Below are positions 28,942 through 36,959 of a stretch of DNA of 64,000 nt, in pieces (position 1 is the first letter of the stretch; each line of letters opens with the position of its first letter). This DNA is from Chloroflexi bacterium TSY. GTDB lineage: Bacteria; Chloroflexota; Anaerolineae; Caldilineales; Caldilineaceae. The notes under the pieces are model-generated. The model did not search any database and had not been told where the DNA came from. It saw only the letters and a list, made by a program, of their open reading frames with translations. The stretch covers positions 62,001 to 126,000 of the forward strand of contig JAHBNG010000002.1 in assembly GCA_019217005.1 (NCBI GenBank). The letters run 5' to 3'. Made by a program: the position numbers and the translations under genes.

Positions 28942-30144
28942 ATGTTGTATCCGCAAACTGAGAAGCAAAGAAAGTTCGTTTCCCTTGCCACAGAACTGTC
29001 AGTTCACTGGTCAAAACGAGCGGCTAAGTACGATCAGGCTGGCTCCTTTCCATACGAAAACTATGCGGAAGCACGTACCGCTCAGCTACCATCACTGATC
29101 ATTCCCGAAGAATATGGTGGATGGGGTGCAAGCCTGTTAGATAGCGTGATGACAATCGAGGCATTGGCCATCGGCGATGGCAGTACGGCTCTTGGCCTCA
29201 CCATGCATATTCAAACAATGGGAGCCGTCGCAGAGAATCGTAATTGGCCTTCAGAACTCTTTGCCTACATCTGCCACGAAGCGGTTACAAAGGGGGCGCT
29301 GGTAAATTCTGTGGCCACTGAACCAGAATTAGGAAGCCCGAGCCGGGGAGGATTGCCCAAAACGACAGCAACGCCTCTCTATCAATCCGATAGTAGTCAA
29401 CCCACGGCTTGGCTTCTCAATGGTCATAAGACGTGGGCGACCATGTTTCCTGCACTCGATTACATGATCATCCCTGCCGCTCTCCAGGACAACAGCAACG
29501 CTGTGGCACGGTTCGTTGTGGCAACTGATAGAGCAGACGGTGGACAAATCGAGATCATTGACAACTTCGATGTATTGGGAATGCGCGCAACCGCAAGCCA
29601 CGACATCTTGCTCAAAGATGTCCGTGTACCAAACGGGAATATGATCAGCCGCAGCAATAGTGCTGCACCGACTCGAGGTGGCTGTGTCAACTCCTGGTTT
29701 ATGCTTGGGCTAAGTGCTGTCTATCTTGGGGTGGCAATTGCTGCCCATCGTGCAGCAATTGCCTATGCCAAAGAACGAATCCCAACGGCATTGGGCAAAC
29801 CAATTGCAGAGGTAGAAGGGGTTCAACGTCGTCTAGGAGAGGCTGAATTGTTGCTCCGTCAGGCACGCGTATTGCTCTACCAAGCGGCTGATATGTGGAG
29901 CCATTATCCAGATCAGCGTCAGGAGATGACGGCGTCCATTGCAACAGCCAAATATACGGCGACAAACAACGCAATAGCAGCCGTTGACCACTGCATGCGC
30001 GTGGCGGGTGGTGCAAGCATGATGAAGGCACTTCCCCTCGAACGCTATTACCGCGATGTGCGAGGTGGACTCAGCCATCCGATGAATGACGATTTGGCGT
30101 TGGTCACACTGGGGAAACTGGCAATTGAGCAGTTAAGGGAGTGA
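28942..30144 (+). CDS. acyl-CoA dehydrogenase family protein
   Basis: 400 residues. Flavoprotein fold: N-terminal helices, a middle beta domain (ALVNSVATEPELGS, with NGHKTWATMFPALDYMIIPA), and a C-terminal four-helix domain (LGEAELLLRQARVLLYQAADMW, AAVDHCMRVAGGASMMKALPLERYYRDVRGG). The final block fits the FAD/tetramer contact of the family. The expected Glu base is not obvious, so the substrate and even dehydrogenase rather than oxygenase activity (the DszC-type flavin monooxygenases share the fold) stay open. No beta-oxidation partner genes are nearby. Confidence 0.82.
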   Translation: MLYPQTEKQRKFVSLATELSVHWSKRAAKYDQAGSFPYENYAEARTAQLPSLIIPEEYGGWGASLLDSVMTIEALAIGDGSTALGLTMHIQTMGAVAENRNWPSELFAYICHEAVTKGALVNSVATEPELGSPSRGGLPKTTATPLYQSDSSQPTAWLLNGHKTWATMFPALDYMIIPAALQDNSNAVARFVVATDRADGGQIEIIDNFDVLGMRATASHDILLKDVRVPNGNMISRSNSAAPTRGGCVNSWFMLGLSAVYLGVAIAAHRAAIAYAKERIPTALGKPIAEVEGVQRRLGEAELLLRQARVLLYQAADMWSHYPDQRQEMTASIATAKYTATNNAIAAVDHCMRVAGGASMMKALPLERYYRDVRGGLSHPMNDDLALVTLGKLAIEQLRE

Positions 30145-30281
30145 AGCGCATCCGAATAATTAATAATTAAGAATTCAATATGACATTGTGACCATAGTAC
30201 TATATACCTCACTATGCGGACATGATAGAATAAACAGTTAGGTACGAGCTTAAGCTGTTTATCTCATTGACGCAATCATTC

Positions 30282-31181
30282 ATGTCCGAACAGCGAGCAA
30301 ATCCATCACAACAAACTTCCCCTGCAATCAATCATGAATCTGATGTTACGCGACATAGACACCCCGAGCTGTCTGCAGCAGAATCTCTTAACAATACACA
30401 ATCAGCTCCGCGCAAAACACCGGAGCTTGATGAAGATACGCCTGATGCTCGTCAACATAGACATCTGACTTTACCCATAGCAGAATCTCTTGACAATCTA
30501 CATTTGGGTTCATCGCCAACGCCGACACTCAACAAAAATGAGATACTTCCATATGTTTTCCTCGCTGCCATTCTTTCTGCTTTAGGGTTCAGCTTAATCA
30601 ACGGCATCATCTTATATTCCATGCGCCCAATGGAGGTACCTGCAATTGTGCTGCATCCGCCCCCCTCACCAGCTCCAACGGCAACGAGTCTGCCAACAGC
30701 GACACCTGCACCAATTACAGTCTTTCTGAGTGGTGCAGTCAAAAGCCCTCAGAATTACACGCTTCCGGCGGGATCACGTGTGGGCGATTTATTGGCAATA
30801 GCTGGTGGTCTACTGGCAGAAGCCGACATCGCGCAGGTGAATCAAGCCCAGTTGCTTGTTGATGGTGTGCAGGTACATGTCCCTTTTCCAGTTCCGACAG
30901 ATGCGGAAATTATTTCTTCTCAACCGCCAGCAGGTGTTTCCGGCGGAACACAACTGCTGAACAATGTTGGCTCAGCGTCCAACACTTCAGGGGTGGATGG
31001 TCGGATCAATCTCAATACAGCCACCCTAGAAGAGCTCATGACGCTATCTGGGATTGGCAAAACCAAGGCCGAAAGCATTATTGCCAGCCGCCCATATGCA
31101 TCGGTTGATGAATTAGACAAGGCGAATGGTGTTGGTGCCAAAACAGTGGATAGTCTGCGCGATCTGGTGACGGTTGAGTAA
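30282..31181 (+). CDS. comEA: ComEA-like DNA-binding competence protein
   Basis: About 299 residues from ATG 30282 (a TTG lies 15 bases upstream). The first 90 residues are polar and contain two similar units (HRHPELSAAESLNN and HRHLTLPIAESLDN). One transmembrane helix follows (LPYVFLAAILSALGFSLI), then a Pro/Thr linker, an SLBB domain (ITVFLSGAVKSPQNYTLPAG) and C-terminal helix-hairpin-helix motifs (INLNTATLEELMTLSGIGKTKAESII). That order matches ComEA, the membrane DNA receptor of natural transformation. The long N-terminal cytosolic extension is unusual for it. No comEC is in the window. Confidence 0.82.
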   Translation: MSEQRANPSQQTSPAINHESDVTRHRHPELSAAESLNNTQSAPRKTPELDEDTPDARQHRHLTLPIAESLDNLHLGSSPTPTLNKNEILPYVFLAAILSALGFSLINGIILYSMRPMEVPAIVLHPPPSPAPTATSLPTATPAPITVFLSGAVKSPQNYTLPAGSRVGDLLAIAGGLLAEADIAQVNQAQLLVDGVQVHVPFPVPTDAEIISSQPPAGVSGGTQLLNNVGSASNTSGVDGRINLNTATLEELMTLSGIGKTKAESIIASRPYASVDELDKANGVGAKTVDSLRDLVTVE

Positions 31182-31261
31182 GGCGATTTGAGAGAAAAAG
31201 CGATCCACGGATTGACTAAATTTATAGGATTATAATCAGTAGATAAACATGCGGTGAGCCA

Positions 31262-31470
31262 ACACAACAGGGGATGAAAAATGTGTTAAAGTGTGGTGGC
31301 AGCCGCCGAACAGAAATCGGGAAAGGTCCGTGGTCAAGTAAAGAACGCTCAGTAGCTAGATTGGTGTACACCGACGCACCACGGGATGTGGACGTTCCTC
31401 GGGACGAAACACGCAGGGCAGACTGTGCTCACAATCGGGTACACATAAGCGGCTGCGAAAGGAAAGGAAG
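31262..31470 (+). ncRNA. predicted IS110 bridge RNA leader
   Basis: Members of the IS110 group transcribe a structured bridge RNA from the left noncoding end; it has one target-binding and one donor-binding loop. This leader contains CAGGGCAGACTG at 31414-31425, which matches CAGGGCAGACCG at the element's extreme right end (32832-32843) in 11 of 12 positions and in the same sense, as expected for the left donor guide. The exact RNA boundaries are not determined. Confidence 0.5.
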
Positions 31471-32696
31471 ATGGAAGTGATGTTTCCGAAGTGCAGCGGC
31501 CTGGATGTTCACAAGCGGATGGTAGTGGCGTGTGTGGTAGATGAATCAGGAGGATGGAGCAGGTGCGCAAGCGATTTGGGACAACGACGGTCGAGTTGGA
31601 GGGGTTGAGGTCGTGGCTGTCGTCGTATGGGATCACGCATGTGGCGATGGAGAGTACGGGAGTGTATTGGAAACCGATCTACAATGTGTTGCATGAGCAT
31701 TTTGAGGTCTGGATTGTGAATGCCCGCCATCTGGCACAGGTGCCTGGTCGCAAGACGGATGAGAGCGATGCGGCCTGGATCACGAAACTGATGAGTTATG
31801 GACTGCTGGAGCGCAGTTTCATTCCAGATGTGGAGCAAAGGGACTTGCGAGACCTGACGCGCTATCGGACGCGTCTCTTGCAAGAGAAGAGTGCGGCAGT
31901 CAATCGCCTGCATAAGGTGTTGGAAGATGCCAACGTCAAGTTGGGATCGGTGGTCACGAGCATCCAAGGTGTATCGGCACGCCAGATGATCGAGGCCCTG
32001 ATTGCAGATGAGATGGACCCAGAAGCCATGGCTGACTTGGCACAAAAGCGGCTGCGGGCCAAGATTCCCCAGTTGGTTGATGCGTTGACGGGACTGGTCC
32101 GTCCTCATCATCGTTTTATGCTGCAAGAAGTTCTGCATCATCTCGATCACCTGAATGTACGCATTGATGCCCTCAATCAACAGATTGGGGTCCTCATGGC
32201 TCCGCATGCTGACCTCATCGCACGCCTAGATGCCATTCCCGGTGTGGGGCGAGTCGTCGCCGAGATAATTCTGGCGGAGATCGGTCCCTCGGTCGAAAGC
32301 TGGCCCTCAGCTAAGAAACTGGCCTCCTGGGCTTGTGTCTGTCCTGGCAACAACGAATCGGCGGGCAAATGCAAGAGTGGTCGCCGACGAAAGGGCCAGA
32401 AATGGTTAGTCACCGCCCTCGTTGAAGCGGCTTGGGCCGCCTCTCGCACCAAGGACACCTATCTCGCCGCACAGTTCCACCGTCTCAAGGCACGACGCGG
32501 AGCCAAGCGGGCAGCTATTGCCGTGGCCCATTCCATCTTGACCATCGTCTATCATCTCATCGACAAGCCCGATGCCGTCTTTGAAGAACTCGGCGGCGAC
32601 TTCTTTCTCAAACGACGCAAGGAGCATGCACAAGCCGGCGCACTCAAAACCCTCGAGTCCCTCGGCTTCAAGGTTTTCTTGGCACCGACCGCCTAA
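31471..32696 (+). pseudogene. IS110-family transposase (recombinase), frameshifted
   Basis: RuvC-like DEDD nuclease domain (CSGLDVHKR, AMESTGVYWKPI, KTDESDAAWI) followed by the Tnp_20 domain (DAIPGVGRVVAEIILAEIG, ACVCPGNNESAGKCKSGRR) with the conserved Ser. The start at 31471 has GGAAAGGAAG upstream. The frame changes near 31555: upstream the protein reads VVDESGGWSR, downstream EQVRKRFGTTTV. From there it is open to 32696. The sister copy has two bases fewer at this place (GTGCAAGCG against GTGCGCAAGCG), which restores the upstream frame. The full protein would be about 405 residues. Confidence 0.85.
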
Positions 32697-32880
32697 GTAC
32701 GGTGCTCACTACAACTGATTTGCGTTGGGCACAGGCAACGACGCCACCCACTCTGGCGGGTCAACTTGGACCCGCTTCTTATTCAACGCGGCCTTTAACC
32801 CCTCTCTCTCTTCTCTTGCTGCCCTTTTTTTCAGGGCAGACCGCAGCGCGGAGTGAGCATTCTCTAATGCGAACGGGACT

Positions 32881-33035
32881 GGCGTTAGAGATTACACGCA
32901 GTAGGATTTCTCAGAGGTAGAGCGTTCAAATGGCGAAAAAAGACGCAGTAGAGAATCTCGGACCATTTGGCCCGCTCGAGTCTGTTTTGACTGAGAAGTG
33001 CAGGATTATGTCTACTGCGTGTAATAGAGAACGCC
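32881..33035. repeat. 155-bp palindromic element, family 2, copy B
   Basis: Reverse complement of the copy at 15682-15836, with a single visible substitution in the middle. Immediately to its left, at about 32859-32874, is the empty-looking hairpin GCATTCTCTAATGC, which has the same CTCT loop as the target of this family. Confidence 0.85.
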
Positions 33036-33086
33036 TCCTCCTCTGTAGTCTACTGATACTGAAATCAGTGTCAAAACTGAAGTTCT

Positions 33087-33136
33087 GGGATTAGGGATCG
33101 GGGACCAGGGAAAGCAAGTCCCCGATCCCTAATCCC
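33087..33136. terminator. strong hairpin downstream of ridA
   Basis: Perfect 19-bp arms GGGATTAGGGATCGGGGAC and GTCCCCGATCCCTAATCCC, about 45 bp after the ridA stop on the minus strand. There is no T-run, so it is a possible terminator or RNA-stabilising hairpin only. Confidence 0.4.
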
Positions 33137-33180
33137 TCTAAAACTCCGGCTCATGTTGAACAGAGTATAGATTGACCAAA

Positions 33181-33633
33181 TTACTTCACTTCAAAGATTG
33201 CTTCGACCTCAACAGCAAAATTACCCGGAATCGTCATGCCAACGGCGCTGCGTGCATGACGGCCTGCCAAGCCAAAAACTTCGATAAAGAGATCGCTGCA
33301 ACCATGGATCACGCCTGGAGTGTTGTTGAAATCTGGTGCTACATTGACCATGCCCAACACTTTCACGACGCGCACCACATTGTCGAGACTACCAACGACG
33401 TTGTAGACGGCCTCCAGGCAAGCAAGCCCTGATAATTTTGCGGCTTCATAGCCTTTGTCCACATCCAGATCTTGTCCAACCTTACCTACAATCTCCTGAC
33501 CATGCCAACGTGAGACTTGGCCTGACGTATAAACTAGATTACCCGTACGGACTGCGTGCATCAGGCGACCTGCGTCGAGTTCAATGGTCTCTAACGTGTA
33601 ACCCATCTCATTGAGTTTTGCGGCATACGACAT
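33181..33633 (-). CDS. RidA/YjgF-family enamine/imine deaminase
   Basis: 150 residues from ATG 33633. The start is fixed by AGGAG eight bases upstream, although the frame is open six codons further. RidA-fold trimeric protein that hydrolyses reactive enamine/imine intermediates formed by PLP enzymes. Typical blocks are GNLVYTSGQVSR and a central VVRVVKVLGMVNVAPDFN. The catalytic Arg normally found in a C-R-S/T motif appears in the AVGMTIPGNFAVEVEAIFEV tail only as a degenerate version, so it may belong to a RidA subfamily with another function. An IS lies 23 bp upstream of the start and probably separates the gene from its promoter. Confidence 0.85.
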   Translation of the reverse strand: MSYAAKLNEMGYTLETIELDAGRLMHAVRTGNLVYTSGQVSRWHGQEIVGKVGQDLDVDKGYEAAKLSGLACLEAVYNVVGSLDNVVRVVKVLGMVNVAPDFNNTPGVIHGCSDLFIEVFGLAGRHARSAVGMTIPGNFAVEVEAIFEVK

Positions 33634-33655
33634 CGTTTGGCTCCTTTTCATTTAT

Positions 33656-35137
33656 CTTTACTTTCTGGTAAAGGCTTGAGTGACAAAGGGCAAACCGAAA
33701 GGGGCGGAAAAAAGAATCCACCCTGAAAAAACGGGATAAAATGTAAAAATAGTGCTCGGCTAGTTTAAGCAGCGGCATTGAGGCGGCGATGAGCGAGAAC
33801 GCCTTTAGGGAAATGGTGTGAAACCGAGGCCTTTTTCCGAAAGTCAGGGTCGAGTTGGTCAGGAGTTGGAAAAAGAGCACTCGAGAGAACACGGCGCAGC
33901 CTGCCGGGAGTGGCTTGAGGCTCTCGAGCCCAGTAGCCAGTCGGTATGGGAGGAAGAGAAGCGGCTAAATGGGAAAGAAGATTGCCAGCCAGCAGCCCCA
34001 GTTCAGGTAAGCGGAAACAAGCCTCATCGGCATGAACAAATTGACGATGTAAGCCAATCATCTGCTTGGAAGCCAAGGGGGGATGTTCAACAGGCCAGCG
34101 TTCCAGGTAGACAAGATAAATGGTTTCAGGCTGCAAAGTCATAACGGTCGCCAAAACCAAAGGTGTGTTGTAGGCCGGATCCTGAATGACGTAAATCGAG
34201 TAGGTACGGTTGGCTGTATCCACCTTGGTTGTTCTGGGGACGAGATTGTGCCATGCTTGATAGCAAATCAGGCGACCACTATAGAGAAAGCGACCAGACG
34301 AGTCCGGAGTTGTAGCCTCGAGTCGCTTTCCTTATAGCTGCGAGAGAGCGGACGCACAATATCACCATATTCAGGTGGTCTGCCTTTTTCTTTGCGTTTG
34401 GGGAACTCATTGCGGCGCACTGTGCAGTTAATGGCTTCCCGCAGGACAAATCGGTCTATGCCGCTTTCTAGCATTTCTCTGATTGTAAACCCGGCATCGA
34501 CCACCGCCACTTCGTCTGACTCCAGTGATTTCTTCGTCTCTGTCAGCAGCTTTTTCCGAAACTCACTTTCCTTTGTTCCAACCGTGCATCTCATGATTGC
34601 CTTGAGCAGTGGCACTCGCTTCCCGCCTATCTCCCCCCGAGCTTATCATCACTCCAAAGATGAGCGCGGGCAATGCCCGACGAGCCGTTGAGTTATAGAG
34701 TCGGTTCACTTTCCCCTTGCAGCTTCGGTCGCCAGAACCCTGTGATATCTATGCTTTTCACTCGGTACCCTTCTAACTTTTTTGCCTCCCATTCCCCTTG
34801 CCACGACCCCAGCAGACTTGTGATATCCCATGATCCATATCGAAAGCTCCACCAGCTTCGCCGGAGCTCCTCATCTTCAAACCCGCTTTCTTTCAATGCG
34901 CTATGGATTGCTCCTCGACTTTTCAGAAACGACCCATTCAGCATTGCCCACATCAGACGCATTACATTTACGTTTGTTCCCATCGGCGTTACTTGCAATA
35001 CATTCATCAGTACTGCTATAGTTATTTCTGGCGCGGTTAGCATTCCTTCCTCCTTTTTGGGTTCTCTACCTTTAGGATGAACTGCTAACCGCTTTTTGTC
35101 ACATTTCTCATCTCTTTTCTTTTACCAGAAAGTAAAG
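33656..35137 (-). mobile_element. NF041680-type insertion sequence, copy 1
   Basis: 1482 bp with terminal inverted repeats CTTTACTTTCTGGTAAA/TTTACCAGAAAGTAAAG. A 5-bp target duplication TTTAT flanks it at 33651-33655 and 35138-35142. It is inserted just upstream of ridA. Confidence 0.88.
33765..35043 (-). pseudogene. putative DDE transposase (NF041680-like), multiply frameshifted
   Basis: It begins MLTAPEITIAVLMNVLQ with GGAGG upstream. The product is broken into at least three pieces: 35043-34693 (ends after DITGFWRPKLQG), 34615-34268 (VAVVDAGFTIREMLESGIDR, with the candidate catalytic Asp) and 34223-33765 (YLVYLERWPVEHP). Compared with the second copy, the breaks are a GGGG for GGG, a CCCCCC for CCCCC and a CC for CCC, plus a 13-base shortfall near LLGSWQ. 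I assign the family from memory of similar proteins, so the name is tentative. Confidence 0.72.
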
Positions 35138-35240
35138 TTTATTCATGTTTGGGGTATAGTAAGAATAAGTATCGATTCATATTATATACTGCTCTAGCAC
35201 TCAGAGTCTAGATATTGCTTATGGCTAATAAAATCACAAG

Positions 35241-36167
35241 ATGATTATTGACGTTCACACCCATACACCTCAATTTAAAGAACCCGTTCCACCTGAGCAA
35301 GTGTCAATGCAGGATGCGTGGCGTCCCGACCGACCCGTGAAAGCCAGCACATGTTGGCAGGATTATCTTGATGCACAGGGACCGGCAGACAAGTCCATTG
35401 TCTTTCAAATTGCTTGGAATCCAGGAGAATCCATAGACCGCTTGAGTGGTGCTCCTGCTGGTGACGATAGTTGGTACGATGGAAACCTCAATGATGCAAC
35501 GGCTACGTTTGTGCAAGCCCACCCAAAACGACTAATCGGCTTCATGACGCTTCACCCCTATGATGTCGACTGTTTGGATGAACTCGAACGCTGCCGCACG
35601 GATCTCCGCCTACAGGGGATCAAGCTGGGTGCCAACTATCAAAACTTTGACCCCTTGGAATCTCGCGCACTTGCCATCTACGAACAAGCCCAAAAGCATG
35701 AGCTGCCCGTTCTCTTTCACCAGGGCACCTCGCCTGTACGTGCGGCCCCGATTCGCTTGGCTCATCCTTTATTGATGGACGAAATTGCCATTCGGTTTCC
35801 CGACTTGAAGATCGTTATGGCACACTTGGGACATCCCTGGCAGGTTGAGACTTGTGTCGTGATTCGCAAGCATCCTCATGTCTATGCGGACTTGAGCGGA
35901 AACTTTTATCGTCCCTACTCATTTTGGGAGCAGATGATCAAGGCAACTGAATGGGGTGTCCTAGACAAAATCCTGCTTGGCTCTGATTTTCCGATTACAA
36001 CCGTGCAGGAGACCATCGGTGCGCTGCGCAATGTTAATCACGTGGTCGAAGGCACAAATCTGCCAAGGGTACCAGAGGAAAAAATCGAAGCCATTATCCA
36101 TCGGGAGTCGCTTTCGCTATTGGGGATTCATTCGCGTGATGCCAAGGAACCTCTTCTCGATGCGTGA
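35241..36167 (+). CDS. amidohydrolase (ACMSD/amidohydro_2-like) family protein
   Basis: 308 residues. TIM-barrel metal-dependent hydrolase with the N-terminal HxH motif as DVHTHTP, His in VLFHQGTSP, His in VMAHLGHPW and Asp in ILLGSDFPIT. These are the metal ligands and catalytic Asp of the amidohydrolase superfamily, subgroup amidohydro_2 (decarboxylases such as ACMSD, and lactonases). The substrate is unknown. It lies 70 bp before the Nudix gene on the same strand, between the two IS110 copies. There is no signal peptide, so it is cytosolic. Confidence 0.85.
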   Translation: MIIDVHTHTPQFKEPVPPEQVSMQDAWRPDRPVKASTCWQDYLDAQGPADKSIVFQIAWNPGESIDRLSGAPAGDDSWYDGNLNDATATFVQAHPKRLIGFMTLHPYDVDCLDELERCRTDLRLQGIKLGANYQNFDPLESRALAIYEQAQKHELPVLFHQGTSPVRAAPIRLAHPLLMDEIAIRFPDLKIVMAHLGHPWQVETCVVIRKHPHVYADLSGNFYRPYSFWEQMIKATEWGVLDKILLGSDFPITTVQETIGALRNVNHVVEGTNLPRVPEEKIEAIIHRESLSLLGIHSRDAKEPLLDA

Positions 36168-36243
36168 TGCGTATGGCGTGCCTGCACACAAGTAGGTTTT
36201 CAACTGGCGGAACGCTTTACTTTATACCAAAAAGCTGTTGAGG

Positions 36244-36873
36244 ATGTATCAATTGAACGAACCCCAATGGTTACTATGGGCAAAAAAACTACACGAGATC
36301 GCCCAAAATGGCCTTCATTACACTAAGGATGTATATGACCGTGAACGTTTTGAAACGGTGCGAGACGTGGCGGTTGAGATCATGGCTCATCACGCTGACA
36401 TAGAGCCAGATTATGTGAGCAATCTCTTTGCCAACGAAGTCGGTCACGCCACGCCCAAAGTAGATGTACGCGGCGTAGCCTTCCGGAACGACAAGATTCT
36501 ATTGGTCAAGGAGCGATCAGATGGTCTGTGGACGCTGCCTGGTGGTTGGGCAGATGTCAATGAAGCGCCCAGCGTGGCCATCGAGCGTGAAATATTCGAG
36601 GAGTCTGGCTTTCAGGTGAAGGCAGTGAAGCTACTGGCACTCTATGATCGCAGCAAACATCCCCATCCACCCCATCCGTTTCATATCTACAAAGCGTGTT
36701 TTCTCTGTGAGATTACTGGAGGGGAGGCAAGTACCAGTCACGAAACGTCAGATGTTGGCTTTTTCGCTGAGAATCAACTACCTCCCTTGTCAATTGGGCG
36801 GGTCACAAGCGGACAAATTGAACGCTTTTTCGAGCATTATCGGGATCCTGATTTAGCAACCGATTTTGATTAG
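36244..36873 (+). CDS. Nudix hydrolase with N-terminal helical domain
   Basis: 209 residues from ATG 36244. The first 70 residues are a helical Nudix_N-type domain (QWLLWAKKLHEIAQNGLHY). The C-terminal domain holds the Nudix box GGWADVNEAP...REIFEESGF (residues about 100-122), which binds Mg and cleaves nucleoside diphosphates linked to other moieties. The two-domain layout with the LWTLPGGW block is typical of bacterial ADP-ribose or nucleotide-sugar pyrophosphatases. A precise substrate cannot be assigned. It is probably co-transcribed with the amidohydrolase upstream. Confidence 0.85.
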   Translation: MYQLNEPQWLLWAKKLHEIAQNGLHYTKDVYDRERFETVRDVAVEIMAHHADIEPDYVSNLFANEVGHATPKVDVRGVAFRNDKILLVKERSDGLWTLPGGWADVNEAPSVAIEREIFEESGFQVKAVKLLALYDRSKHPHPPHPFHIYKACFLCEITGGEASTSHETSDVGFFAENQLPPLSIGRVTSGQIERFFEHYRDPDLATDFD

Positions 36874-36959
36874 ATCTGGCGAGAAAGCACTATGATTTTC
36901 CTGAAAGAGGTCACGAGTTTGAGTACTGTTGCGTTTCATATGTGAGACACTTCCGCAGA

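Larger units (their letters stand above)
31235..32845 (+). mobile_element. IS110-family insertion sequence, copy 1
   Basis: 1611 bp, delimited by comparison with the inverted copy at 38863-40470. The left end begins ATCAGTAGATAAAC and the right end finishes CAGGGCAGACCGCA. There are no terminal inverted repeats or target duplication, as is usual for IS110. The noncoding left leader is about 236 bp and the right about 149 bp; a long left leader fits the IS110 (not IS1111) group. Confidence 0.88.

Noticed and set aside
31235..31250. Relationship between the IS110 left end (CAGTAGATAAAC) and the 215-bp MITE end (CAGTAGATCC)
   Set aside because: Only eight bases are shared, the MITE has inverted repeats and target duplications while IS110 has neither, and the remaining sequences do not match.
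31509..32207. Long antisense frame within the IS110 transposase
   Set aside because: It is a shadow of the transposase frame, repeated in the second copy, and has no recognisable domain.
33087..33136. Rho-independent terminator for ridA with high confidence
   Set aside because: The 19-bp hairpin is strong but lacks a following T-run on the relevant strand, so only a tentative call is given.
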